Below are positions 9,674 to 18,078 of a DNA stretch of 64,000 nt, piece after piece. The translations under genes were made by a program, and so were the position numbers. Within the stretch, counting starts at the first letter, position 1; every line of letters starts with the position of its first letter. This DNA comes from Seonamhaeicola sp. S2-3 (GTDB lineage: Bacteria > Bacteroidota > Bacteroidia > Flavobacteriales > Flavobacteriaceae). The stretch covers positions 1,127,001 through 1,191,000 of the forward strand of contig NZ_CP019389.1 of the NCBI RefSeq assembly GCF_001971785.1. The letters run 5' to 3'. The notes under the pieces were generated by a model. That model was given only the letters and a program-made list of their open reading frames with translations, ran no database searches and had not been told where the DNA came from.

Positions 9674-9699
9674 GCTGTCTGAAAAGACAGCTTTTTTTT
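9674..9699. terminator. Bidirectional terminator between pepP and aspartate kinase
   Basis: GCTGTCT (9674-9680) and AGACAGC (9685-9691) form a perfect 7-bp stem with a GAAA loop, followed by eight T. On the other strand the stem is followed by CTCTTTTTTT, so it can end both convergent transcripts. Confidence 0.9.
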
Positions 9700-9729
9700 G
9701 TAACTCAGATTGTCAAATCTAAAAAATTA

Positions 9730-11049
9730 CTACGCTACTAATTCAAATAAATAATCATTAAGTTTTTGCAGCGTATTAATTTTATCTTTTGTATCAACTA
9801 AAAGTGAAATATTATTATTGCTGCCACCGTAAGATATCATTCTAATTTTTACATCCTGCAATATTTGAAATAATTTATGTGTTTCTGGATGATTCACTAT
9901 ACTGTGCCCAACCAAACAAATAATACTTTGGTTTTTATCAACTTCAATATGTGCTATTTTTTCTAGCTCAGCAATAATTTTTTCTAAATTGGTATCATTA
10001 TCAATAGTTAATGAAACAGCAATTTCAGAAGTTGTAATCATATCTATTGATGTTTGGTATTGCTCAAAAACTTCAAATACTTTCTTTAAAAACCCGTGAG
10101 CATTTAACATACGTGCAGACTTTATTTTAATAGCTGTAATATTATCTTTAGCAGCCATAGCTTTAACACCAACTTCAGAATGGTCGCTATTAATTAAAGT
10201 CCCATAAGCTTCGGGCTTCATTGTGTTTTTTAACCTAACAGGAATATTATCTGCTCTTACTGGAGTTACTGTTTGTGGGTGTAAAATTTTAGCTCCAAAA
10301 TAAGCTAACTCTGCAGCCTCTTCAAATGATAGATTTGAAATTGGCTTAGTATTATCAACATATCTAGGATCATTGTTGTGCATACCATCAATATCTGTCC
10401 AAATTTGAACTTCTTCTGCTTTAATAGCTGCACCTATTATTGTTGCCGTATAATCACTCCCTCCACGTTGTAAATTAGAAATATCATCATTTACATCTAA
10501 ACAAATAAAACCTTGGGTTATATATATCTCAGAAGGTTCTGCTTCATTTAAAATTGTTTTAAAACCCGCCTTAATACGCTCCATATCTGGCTCGTTTTCA
10601 GCATTAATTCGCATAAAATCAAGCGCTGGTAATAAAGCAGATTTCACTCCTTCTTGCTTTAAATAGCTATTAAACATGTAAGTTGAAAGCAACTCACCTT
10701 GAGCTAAAATACTATTTTCTAAAACCTGAGAAAACTCTTTATATGTACAGGCTATTAAAAAGTTAAAAACATCAGAAACATATTCCTTAACTTCTTTATT
10801 CAAGGCTTCATTAGACAATAGTTTGTCTACTGTTTCAAAATAGGTTTCATGTAATTTATTAATACTGTTTAATGCTTCATCTGTTTGCTTCTCTGCAATA
10901 TTGTTAGCAATAGCCACTAGGTGATTTGTGGTTCCAGACATAGCAGAAAGCACAACTACTTTTTTCTCGCCATCGTTAATAATATTTTTAACGTTTTGCA
11001 TATTTTCAACAGAGCCAACCGATGTGCCTCCAAACTTCAATACTTTCAT
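9730..11049 (-). CDS. lysC: Aspartate kinase (monofunctional)
   Basis: Phosphorylates aspartate, the first step towards lysine, threonine, methionine and diaminopimelate (439 aa). The N-terminal kinase motif KFGGTSVGS is at residues 4-12. Substrate and nucleotide motifs FICLDVNDDISNLQRGGSD and QIWTDIDGM follow. The C-terminal third carries ACT regulatory domains (from about residue 300), so feedback control is likely. The start at 11049 gives the usual MKVLKFGG terminus; an in-frame ATG 21 nt upstream adds atypical residues. The gene is transcribed away from the ACT-like protein at 11148. Confidence 0.92.
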   Translation of the reverse strand: MKVLKFGGTSVGSVENMQNVKNIINDGEKKVVVLSAMSGTTNHLVAIANNIAEKQTDEALNSINKLHETYFETVDKLLSNEALNKEVKEYVSDVFNFLIACTYKEFSQVLENSILAQGELLSTYMFNSYLKQEGVKSALLPALDFMRINAENEPDMERIKAGFKTILNEAEPSEIYITQGFICLDVNDDISNLQRGGSDYTATIIGAAIKAEEVQIWTDIDGMHNNDPRYVDNTKPISNLSFEEAAELAYFGAKILHPQTVTPVRADNIPVRLKNTMKPEAYGTLINSDHSEVGVKAMAAKDNITAIKIKSARMLNAHGFLKKVFEVFEQYQTSIDMITTSEIAVSLTIDNDTNLEKIIAELEKIAHIEVDKNQSIICLVGHSIVNHPETHKLFQILQDVKIRMISYGGSNNNISLLVDTKDKINTLQKLNDYLFELVA

Positions 11050-11147
11050 CTCTATTAAATTTGAGCACAAAATTATAACTACTACCTGTAAAAACTATGT
11101 TTATTAAAAAAAATGTTTACTTTTACACATATTGTTAAATAATTAAC

Positions 11148-11804
11148 ATGAAAACTGTATCAAACTGTGTAGAAGACATACTCATTACGCAACCTTATTT
11201 AGAAGAGGCCTTATCTAGAAACATTATTAACTATAGTGCCTTAGCAGTAGAACTTACCGAGCCTATTAGTAAAATGCTTAAAAAAGAAGTAAAGCCAGGA
11301 GCCATTATGATGGCCTTAAGGCGTTACAATCCGCCACCAACTTTGGGGAATTCTATTAAAATGAAACGTGTTATTCAAAATCTGGGTGATATTACAGTAC
11401 GCTCTAATTTAACCGATTTTACCGTAAGAAATTCAAGCACCTTAATTGATAATCACGCTAAAATTTTAGAAAGAATAAACCAAGAGAATAAGCTGTTCTA
11501 TACCTTTACAAGAGGTATTCATGAAAGCAACATAATTATCTCTAGCATCCTTAAAGATTTTGTTCATGAAAATTTAAAAAATGAGCACTTTATAGCTGTT
11601 CAAGAAGGACTTTCGGCAATAAGTATAAATTTACCACAAAACAACTCAAAAATAGCAGGTTTATATTACCATTTTTTTAAAAGATTGGCTTGGGAAGGTA
11701 TTGTTTTATACGAAGTACTCTCAACAACCAATGAGTTTACAATTTTAGTTGAAGACGAATATGTAGATAAAGCTTTTGCTGCCATTAAAAGGGTGAAGTC
11801 TTAA
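11148..11804 (+). CDS. Conserved ACT-domain-like protein of unknown function
   Basis: A 218-aa soluble protein. Residues 1-60 look like a small helical or winged-helix region (ILITQPYLEEALSRNIINYSALAVELTE). The rest contains two ACT-like units, the clearer one at about 135-218 (FIAVQEGLSAISINLP, then LAWEGIVLYEVLSTTNEFTILVEDEYVDKAFAAI). ACT folds bind amino acids and control enzymes. The divergent position next to aspartate kinase suggests, but does not show, a link with amino-acid regulation. A TACTTTTA box at 11118-11125 is a candidate -7 element. Confidence 0.6.
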   Translation: MKTVSNCVEDILITQPYLEEALSRNIINYSALAVELTEPISKMLKKEVKPGAIMMALRRYNPPPTLGNSIKMKRVIQNLGDITVRSNLTDFTVRNSSTLIDNHAKILERINQENKLFYTFTRGIHESNIIISSILKDFVHENLKNEHFIAVQEGLSAISINLPQNNSKIAGLYYHFFKRLAWEGIVLYEVLSTTNEFTILVEDEYVDKAFAAIKRVKS

Positions 11805-11849
11805 ATTTTTTAAGCAATCCTTTTTACCTTTGTAACCAACTTATAAATT

Positions 11850-12629
11850 ATGATTTTAGAGTACAAAGGCACTAATATTTTTTATACAGACACGGGTAAA
11901 GGTACTGCTGTTGTTTTACTGCATGGCTTTTTAGAAAGCTCCAAAATTTGGGATTCGTTTATACCAAAGCTTTCAAAAAAAAATAGAGTTATTTGCATAG
12001 ATCTTTTAGGCCATGGTAAAACAGGTTGTTTAGGCTATATACATTCTATGGAACTCATGGCAGAAGCTGTAGATGCTGTTCTTAAACATTTAAGAATTAG
12101 AAAATCCATTTTTATTGGTCATTCTATGGGTGGTTATGTAGCGCTTGCTTTTGCAGAAAAAAAACCAGACAATGTAAAAGGTTTATGCTTAATGAATTCT
12201 ACCGCTAGTGCTGATACTCCAGAGAAAAGGAAAAATAGAGAAAGAGGCATACAAGCTGTAAAACAAAACCACAAAACATTTATTAGAATTGCTATTTCTA
12301 ACCTGTTCACACCTAAAAATCGAACTATTTTTAAAAACGAAATAGAAGATTTAGTTGATAATTGTTTACAAACCCCTTTACAAGGTATTGTAGCAGCGTT
12401 AGAAGGCATGAAAATTAGAGACGACCGCGAAGTTCTACTTCACTTTTCACCTTATAAAAAAATGATGATTATAGGGAAAAATGATCCTGCTTTAGATTAT
12501 AATCAACTAATTACTCAAACAGAAAACACCGAAGTAAAAATAGTGGAATTTGAAGGCGGCCATATGAGTTTTATAGAAAATAAAGAGGAATTACTAAGTT
12601 CTTTAATGCATTTCGTCGAATTTATTTAA
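11850..12629 (+). CDS. Alpha/beta hydrolase
   Basis: A cytosolic alpha/beta-fold hydrolase of 259 aa. The oxyanion motif LLHGFLES is near residue 23. The nucleophile elbow GHSMGG is at about residue 90. The likely acid is in GKNDPALD and the catalytic histidine in EGGHMSFIE near the C terminus. The set fits small-molecule esterases, lactonases or MenH-like enzymes, but the substrate cannot be told. No men genes lie nearby. It lacks a signal peptide. Confidence 0.8.
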   Translation: MILEYKGTNIFYTDTGKGTAVVLLHGFLESSKIWDSFIPKLSKKNRVICIDLLGHGKTGCLGYIHSMELMAEAVDAVLKHLRIRKSIFIGHSMGGYVALAFAEKKPDNVKGLCLMNSTASADTPEKRKNRERGIQAVKQNHKTFIRIAISNLFTPKNRTIFKNEIEDLVDNCLQTPLQGIVAALEGMKIRDDREVLLHFSPYKKMMIIGKNDPALDYNQLITQTENTEVKIVEFEGGHMSFIENKEELLSSLMHFVEFI

Positions 12630-12687
12630 CTTTTTAACGTTTTTTTATATTTTTTTTGTAGGTTTAATCACCCTAAACATTAAAACC

Positions 12688-12954
12688 ATGCAAAAAACTA
12701 CTAACAAACCTACTTTACTTCCTAGAATGTATTGCTCCATTTTTGGACATGATTACAAAATTACCAAAAGAGTAACTTACCACGTAAAAGAGTACACTTG
12801 TTCGCATTGCAAAAAGCAATTAACCACTAATAGTAATGGAGAACTTGTAGAACTTACCCCTAAATACAAAGAAATAAATGCGATATTAGAAAGGGTTCAC
12901 AATTCTAAAGTTGAACGTTTAAAGGAAAAACCTGTTCTTTCATCGATTTGCTGA
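12688..12954 (+). CDS. Small zinc-ribbon-like protein (paralogue 1)
   Basis: An 88-aa protein with the pattern C-x3-GH near the N terminus (CSIFGHDYKI) and C-x2-C about 25 residues later (CSHCKK), a likely zinc knuckle. The second half (TTNSNGELVELTPKYKEINAILERVH) is charged and helical. It is clearly paralogous to the next gene and more distantly to the one at 14626. The CxxFGH start resembles small DUF1660-type proteins. No function can be given; nucleic-acid binding is possible. Confidence 0.65.
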   Translation: MQKTTNKPTLLPRMYCSIFGHDYKITKRVTYHVKEYTCSHCKKQLTTNSNGELVELTPKYKEINAILERVHNSKVERLKEKPVLSSIC

Positions 12955-13035
12955 TAAATTGTTAATAACTTTTAACTAGTTTTTTTACCTTTAGAAGCGT
13001 CTCTCTTTAAGGTAATTATTAATGGTTGAAATTAT

Positions 13036-13278
13036 ATGAAACGCATTCAGTGTAAAGTATTTGGACACGACATTCAAGTTAGTAAAAACGTAACTTTTCA
13101 TGTCAAAGAGTACAAATGTAAAAATTGTAAAAAAGAATTTACAACTAACAGTTCTGGTAGCTTAGTTGAACTAACACCAAAGTTTAAAGAAATTAACGCT
13201 GTTTTAGAAAATATTCACAAAAGGCGTTTAAAAAGACGACAACGAAACAACCCTGAATTACTAGTTTTTAGTCATTAA
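13036..13278 (+). CDS. Small zinc-ribbon-like protein (paralogue 2)
   Basis: An 80-aa paralogue of the preceding gene. It shares CKVFGHDIQ, HVKEYKCKNCKKEFTTNSSG and SLVELTPKFKEINAVLE with it, and ends in a basic tail (KRRLKRRQRNN). The four-Cys/His pattern is kept. Its end overlaps the convergent thiL gene by 11 nt. It probably arose by tandem duplication. The basic tail would suit binding to nucleic acid, which is inference only. Confidence 0.65.
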   Translation: MKRIQCKVFGHDIQVSKNVTFHVKEYKCKNCKKEFTTNSSGSLVELTPKFKEINAVLENIHKRRLKRRQRNNPELLVFSH

Positions 13279-14314
13279 AATTTTTCCACCCTTGTGCTTT
13301 AAGTGCTATTTTAGTATCTGCTCTAGTTACTAAGTGCATGCCTGCTTCTTTTTCTCTTATATAACCTATTACGGTTAAGCTTGGATTTGCTTTTATTTTA
13401 GGATAATCTTTTTGAGCTATAGTAAACAACAATTCATAATCTTCTCCCCCATTTAACGCTACAGTAGTACTATCTATATTAAATTCTTCACAAGTTGAAA
13501 TAACTTGAGGGTCTAACGGAATTTTATTTTCATACAAATCGCAACCCACATTGCTTTGTTTACAAATATGAATTATCTCTGAAGAAAGACCATCACTAAT
13601 ATCAATCATGGCGGTGGGCTTCACATCTAAATCTTTTAATAATTTAACTATATCCTTTCTTGCTTCTGGCTTTAATTGGCGCTCTACAATGTAAGTGTAC
13701 GGTTCTAAATCTGGTTGGTTATTTGGGTTTACTTTAAAAACTTCCTTTTCTCTTTCTAAAACCTGTAACCCCATATAAGCACCGCCTAAATCTCCAGAAA
13801 CAACTAGTAAATCATTAACTTGCGCACCACTTCTGTAAACTTCATTATTTGCTTCAACTTCACCAATAGCAGTAACTGATATTAATAACCCAGAGGTAGA
13901 AGATGTAGTATCACCACCAACAACATCAATATTATAAATTCTTGATGCTGTTTCTATACCTGCATATAACGCTTCTAAAGCTTCTAAAGGAAATCTATTA
14001 GAAACTGCTATAGAAACCGTTACTTGAGTTGCATTAGCATTCATTGCATATACATCAGATAAATTTACTATTACCGCCTTATACCCTAGGTGCTTTAAAG
14101 GCATGTAACTTAAATCAAAATGAACACCTTCTACAAGAAAATCGGTTGTTACAACTATTTTATTTTTTTTAAAATCTAAAACAGCCGCATCATCTCCAAT
14201 ACTTTTAACGGTTGATGATTGTTTAATTTTAAAATTCTTGGTTAAATGGTCTATCAATCCAAATTCACCTAAATCACTTAACGGAGTTCTTTGTTGGTTT
14301 TTATCTTCTATCAT
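13268..14314 (-). CDS. thiL: Thiamine-monophosphate kinase
   Basis: Makes thiamine diphosphate from thiamine monophosphate with ATP, the last step of cofactor synthesis (348 aa). Motifs of the ThiL/PurM fold are present: IGDDAAVLD near residue 41, TTDFLVEGVHFD, VVGGDTTSS, and the C-terminal DISDGLSSEI and NGGEDYELLFT. No other thi gene or TPP riboswitch is seen nearby. The supply of TPP is relevant to the TPP-dependent SucA and Dxs encoded in the same window. Confidence 0.93.
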   Translation of the reverse strand: MIEDKNQQRTPLSDLGEFGLIDHLTKNFKIKQSSTVKSIGDDAAVLDFKKNKIVVTTDFLVEGVHFDLSYMPLKHLGYKAVIVNLSDVYAMNANATQVTVSIAVSNRFPLEALEALYAGIETASRIYNIDVVGGDTTSSTSGLLISVTAIGEVEANNEVYRSGAQVNDLLVVSGDLGGAYMGLQVLEREKEVFKVNPNNQPDLEPYTYIVERQLKPEARKDIVKLLKDLDVKPTAMIDISDGLSSEIIHICKQSNVGCDLYENKIPLDPQVISTCEEFNIDSTTVALNGGEDYELLFTIAQKDYPKIKANPSLTVIGYIREKEAGMHLVTRADTKIALKAQGWKNFND

Positions 14315-14594
14315 GATGCAAAAATATGAAGCTATTTTGTTTTTTATACAACTATACTATAAAAACTAGAAATATATTCAGAATACGTCAGCGCAATAAA
14401 AATATTAGCAATTAAAACAAGAAGTAGAGCAAAATTAAAAAGCCAAAGCTTTTTATCCTTTTATTGGTTATTTATTTTTTTAAACAAATAAGCAATAACA
14501 CCTTATAAACAAACTAATTAACCTACAAAACGTAAAAACAACTGCATTTCATCGAAAATAATTGCTTTTAATCTAATTATTTGATTAAAACAGC

Positions 14595-14602
14595 TATATT
14601 TG
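14595..14602 (+). promoter_or_regulatory. -7 box for the third zinc-ribbon paralogue
   Basis: TATATTTG matches TAnnTTTG exactly. It lies 23 nt upstream of the ATG at 14626. No convincing -33 TTG sits at the usual distance. The long gap upstream (14315-14580) shows nothing else that I can support. Confidence 0.4.
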
Positions 14603-14625
14603 TAATTCCCAAATTGATTAATAGC

Positions 14626-14865
14626 ATGATATTTGAAAAACCTATCAACCGATTTTGTGCCATTTTTGGTCACAACTATAGACTTGTTTCAAAAATAGAC
14701 GAAGACACATCAGAATTAGTATGCAAATGTTGTGGAAATCATTTTATCTCAACAAATGATGATAAAATAATGAATTTATCTGCTTACAGAGAGATGTCTT
14801 CCGTTTCAAAATATTTTAAAAATAGAAGAGGCGCTAACCTTGATAAATTTATTGGTTTCGAGTAA
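14626..14865 (+). CDS. Small zinc-ribbon-like protein (paralogue 3, divergent)
   Basis: A 79-aa protein from the ATG at 14626. It keeps the architecture of the two genes at 12688 and 13036: CAIFGHNYRL near the N terminus, then CKCCGNHF about 20 residues later, and a helical tail. A TTG at 14581 could extend the frame, but a -7 promoter box lies inside that extension, so the shorter start is chosen. Function unknown; a zinc-binding knuckle is inferred from the Cys/His spacing. Confidence 0.6.
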   Translation: MIFEKPINRFCAIFGHNYRLVSKIDEDTSELVCKCCGNHFISTNDDKIMNLSAYREMSSVSKYFKNRRGANLDKFIGFE

Positions 14866-15027
14866 AAACTACTACCTCTTTTTAATCTTTATTTTTTACC
14901 AGTTATCTTCAGTTAACCTAAGTAACTAAAGTAATAAATTACCTCATACCTAATACTCACACAAACTAGGTCTACTCTACCATAACAAAAAACTATAAAA
15001 CCATATATTAATATAATGTTAGGTTAT

Positions 15028-15058
15028 CTTGTAATGACTGACTTATATTGTATATTTG
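15028..15058 (+). promoter_or_regulatory. Promoter of the suf operon
   Basis: CTTG (15028-15031) and TATATTTG (15051-15058) are separated by 19 nt, an ideal Bacteroidota promoter. The ATG of sufA follows 32 nt downstream. No clear IscR/Rrf2 site is visible around it. Confidence 0.75.
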
Positions 15059-15090
15059 CACTCTATTTAGAGTAAATCTAAGTTAAAGAT

Positions 15091-15420
15091 ATGATTAAAG
15101 TTTCAGAAACAGCAAAGAAAAAAATAATAGAGCTTATGGCCGAAGACGGCTATAACGCATCTACAGATTATGTGCGCGTTGGTGTAAAAAGTGGCGGTTG
15201 TTCGGGCTTATCTTATGATTTAAAATTTGATAAAGAACAACAAGAAGATGATAAAGTATTTGAAGACAACGATGTAAAAATCATTGTAGATAAGAAAAGC
15301 TTTTTATATCTTATAGGAACTACTTTAGAATATTCCGGTGGATTAAACGGAACAGGATTTGTTTTTAACAATCCTAATGCCAATAGAACTTGCGGTTGTG
15401 GCGAATCGTTTTCACTATAA
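15091..15420 (+). CDS. sufA: Fe-S cluster carrier of the HesB/IscA family
   Basis: A-type carrier protein (109 aa) that receives nascent Fe-S clusters from the SufBCD scaffold and passes them to apo-proteins. The three conserved cysteines are visible in SGGCSGLSY and CGCGESF at the C terminus. It is the first gene of the suf operon, 16 nt before sufB, behind a consensus promoter. The name sufA is chosen because of this context; the sequence alone cannot separate SufA from IscA. Confidence 0.92.
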   Translation: MIKVSETAKKKIIELMAEDGYNASTDYVRVGVKSGGCSGLSYDLKFDKEQQEDDKVFEDNDVKIIVDKKSFLYLIGTTLEYSGGLNGTGFVFNNPNANRTCGCGESFSL

Positions 15421-15436
15421 ATTTTAAGAGAAAACT

Positions 15437-16885
15437 ATGTCGAAATATACAGAAGACGATTTAAGAGAAGAGCTAAAAACCAAAGAATACGAGTACGGTT
15501 TTTACACAGATATTGAGTCAGACACGTTTCCAAACGGTCTCAATGAAGACATTGTGCGCGCCATTTCAAAAAAGAAGGAAGAACCAGAATGGATGACTGA
15601 GTGGCGTTTAGAAGCCTTTAGAATTTGGAGCGAAATGGAAGAGCCAGAATGGGCAAATGTTACTTATGAAAAACCAGATTTTCAAGCCATATCTTATTAC
15701 TCTGCTCCCAATAGCAAACCTAAATACAATAGTATAGATGAGGTAGATCCAGAATTATTGGCAACTTTTGATAAACTTGGTATCTCTTTAGACGAACAAA
15801 AGAAATTAGCAGGAGTAGCTATGGATGTAGTGGTAGATTCTGTATCTGTAGCAACAACCTTTAAAAAAACTTTAGCAGAACAAGGTATTATTTTTATGAG
15901 TATTTCTGAGGCTATTAAAGAACACCCAGAACTTGTTAAAAAATATATTGGTACCGTTGTACCTCAAAAAGATAACTTTTACGCAGCATTAAATAGCGCT
16001 GTGTTTAGCGATGGTAGTTTTTGTTACATTCCTAAAGGTGTTAAATGTCCTATGGAATTATCAACATACTTCCGTATTAACCAAGCAGGAACAGGGCAAT
16101 TTGAACGTACATTAGTAATTGCCGATGAAGGTAGTTATGTAAGCTACCTTGAAGGCTGTACCGCACCAAGTAGAGATGAAAACCAATTACACGCTGCTGT
16201 AGTTGAGTTAATTGCTCTTGATGATGCCGAAATAAAATACTCAACCGTTCAAAACTGGTTTCCGGGTAATGCAGAAGGAAAAGGTGGCGTTTACAACTTT
16301 GTAACCAAACGTGGTTTGTGTGAAAAAAATGCAAAAATTTCTTGGACTCAAGTTGAAACAGGTTCTGCCGTAACTTGGAAATATCCAAGTTGCGTACTAA
16401 AAGGAGATAACTCAGTAGGAGAATTTTACTCTATAGCTGTAACCAATAATTTTCAACAAGCCGACACCGGAACTAAAATGATTCATTTAGGTAAAAACAC
16501 TAAATCAACCATTATTTCAAAAGGTATTTCGGCAGGAAAATCACAAAACTCTTATCGTGGTTTAGTTCAAATTAATTCAAGAGCAGATAATGCCCGTAAC
16601 TTTTCGCAATGCGATAGTTTATTAATGGGTAATGAATGTGGTGCGCATACATTTCCGTATATAGAAGCTAAAAATCAAACCGCTCAAATTGAGCACGAAG
16701 CCACAACTAGTAAAATTGGTGAAGACCAAATATTTTACTGTAACCAACGTGGCATTGATACCGAAAAAGCCATTGCTTTAATTGTAAATGGATTTAGTAA
16801 AGAAGTATTAAACAAGCTTCCTATGGAATTTGCTGTTGAAGCTCAAAAATTATTAGAAATAAGTTTAGAAGGAAGTGTTGGATAA
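15437..16885 (+). CDS. sufB: Fe-S cluster assembly scaffold SufB
   Basis: Core scaffold subunit of SufBC2D (482 aa). The SufB/D beta-helix is evident, with signatures [32 protein letters not shown] and SYRGLVQIN; the near-C-terminal [12 protein letters not shown] is also typical. Cysteines in GLCEKNAK and [15 protein letters not shown] are candidates for cluster assembly. It lies directly after sufA; the small lipoprotein gene follows after 13 nt. Confidence 0.96.
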   Translation: MSKYTEDDLREELKTKEYEYGFYTDIESDTFPNGLNEDIVRAISKKKEEPEWMTEWRLEAFRIWSEMEEPEWANVTYEKPDFQAISYYSAPNSKPKYNSIDEVDPELLATFDKLGISLDEQKKLAGVAMDVVVDSVSVATTFKKTLAEQGIIFMSISEAIKEHPELVKKYIGTVVPQKDNFYAALNSAVFSDGSFCYIPKGVKCPMELSTYFRINQAGTGQFERTLVIADEGSYVSYLEGCTAPSRDENQLHAAVVELIALDDAEIKYSTVQNWFPGNAEGKGGVYNFVTKRGLCEKNAKISWTQVETGSAVTWKYPSCVLKGDNSVGEFYSIAVTNNFQQADTGTKMIHLGKNTKSTIISKGISAGKSQNSYRGLVQINSRADNARNFSQCDSLLMGNECGAHTFPYIEAKNQTAQIEHEATTSKIGEDQIFYCNQRGIDTEKAIALIVNGFSKEVLNKLPMEFAVEAQKLLEISLEGSVG

Positions 16886-16898
16886 ATAATTCATACCT

Positions 16899-17258
16899 AT
16901 GAAAAAATTAATGATTCTTTTATTATGCTTTTCTGCTACAATTAGTTGTAAGAAAGAAGAAAAAAACATTATAACAATTTCTGGAGATTACGTATTTCAA
17001 GATGATGCCGCTGTTTTACAAACAGACAGTATTATTTACGGAGTAATTATTAACAACAAAGCACAAGAACTAAATAAACAAGCAGAAGCTTTTAAACAAC
17101 AACCTACAGATATGGTTAGAGTTGAAGTTAAAGGAATATTAAATAAAGAAAAACACAAAACCATTCTTTGGGAAAATAAAATTGAGATTACAGAAATTCT
17201 TAATGTAGAAGCAGCCCCAAATGATGACTATAATAATGTTATAAAACTAAGTGAGTAA
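16899..17258 (+). CDS. Small lipoprotein encoded inside the suf operon
   Basis: A 119-aa protein with a lipoprotein signal: a hydrophobic stretch after MKKL and a lipobox ending at C17 (SATISC), then a lysine/glutamate-rich linker. The mature part contains ITISGDYVFQDDAAVLQTDSIIYGVIINN and a C-terminal beta-rich segment. No known family is recognised. The tight packing between sufB and sufC means co-transcription, but an envelope lipoprotein has no obvious role in cytosolic Fe-S assembly. Confidence 0.7.
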   Translation: MKKLMILLLCFSATISCKKEEKNIITISGDYVFQDDAAVLQTDSIIYGVIINNKAQELNKQAEAFKQQPTDMVRVEVKGILNKEKHKTILWENKIEITEILNVEAAPNDDYNNVIKLSE

Positions 17259-17259
17259 T

Positions 17260-18012
17260 ATGTTAAAGATAGAAAATCTACACGCAGGTGTTGAAGATAA
17301 AAATATTTTAAAAGGCATTAATCTTGAGGTTAAACCAGGTGAAGTTCATGCTATAATGGGGCCAAACGGCTCTGGAAAAAGTACTTTATCATCTGTTATT
17401 GCTGGAAAGGAAGAATACGAAGTCTCTGAAGGAAGCATCATTTTTGAAGGTGAAGACATTGAAGAATTAGCTGCCGAAGAAAGAGCTCATAAAGGTATTT
17501 TTATGTCATTTCAGTACCCAGTTGAAATTCCTGGTGTATCTGTAACTAATTTTGTTAAAACTGCTATTAACGAAACTAGAAAAGCACAAGGTTTAGAAGA
17601 CATGCCTGCTAAAGATATGCTTAAGTTAATTCGTGAAAAATCTGATTTATTAGAAATAGACAGAAAGTTTTTATCACGTTCATTAAACGAAGGGTTTTCA
17701 GGCGGTGAAAAAAAACGTAATGAAATTTTTCAAATGGCTATGTTAAACCCAAAATTAGCTATTCTTGATGAAACAGATTCTGGATTAGATATTGATGCTT
17801 TGCGTATTGTAGCAAATGGCGTTAATAAACTTAAAAGTAAAGACAATGCTGTAATTGTAATTACTCACTACCAAAGACTTTTAGATTATATAGTCCCAGA
17901 TTTTGTACATGTATTATATAATGGAAAAATTGTAAAATCTGGCACCAAAGAACTAGCTCATGAGCTTGAAGAAAAAGGTTACGACTGGATAAAAGAAGAA
18001 GTTGGTGCATAG
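17260..18012 (+). CDS. sufC: Fe-S cluster assembly ATPase SufC
   Basis: ABC-type ATPase that drives conformational changes in the SufBCD scaffold (250 aa). Walker A GPNGSGKST is at about residues 35-43, the signature SGGEKKRNE near 145, and Walker B LAILDETDSGLDID near 165. The ATG at 17260 comes 1 nt after the stop of the preceding gene. A GTG 9 nt earlier would overlap that gene, so the ATG is preferred. Confidence 0.96.
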   Translation: MLKIENLHAGVEDKNILKGINLEVKPGEVHAIMGPNGSGKSTLSSVIAGKEEYEVSEGSIIFEGEDIEELAAEERAHKGIFMSFQYPVEIPGVSVTNFVKTAINETRKAQGLEDMPAKDMLKLIREKSDLLEIDRKFLSRSLNEGFSGGEKKRNEIFQMAMLNPKLAILDETDSGLDIDALRIVANGVNKLKSKDNAVIVITHYQRLLDYIVPDFVHVLYNGKIVKSGTKELAHELEEKGYDWIKEEVGA

Positions 18013-18078
18013 CACCAGTAACCAGTTTACAGCCGCAATTAGTAATTGTATTGCTACTGTAACTGAATACGGAATAAC

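Noticed and set aside
14581-14625. TTG start at 14581 for the third zinc-knuckle protein
   Set aside because: The extension contains a perfect TATATTTG -7 box, and the extra residues have no counterpart in the two paralogues.
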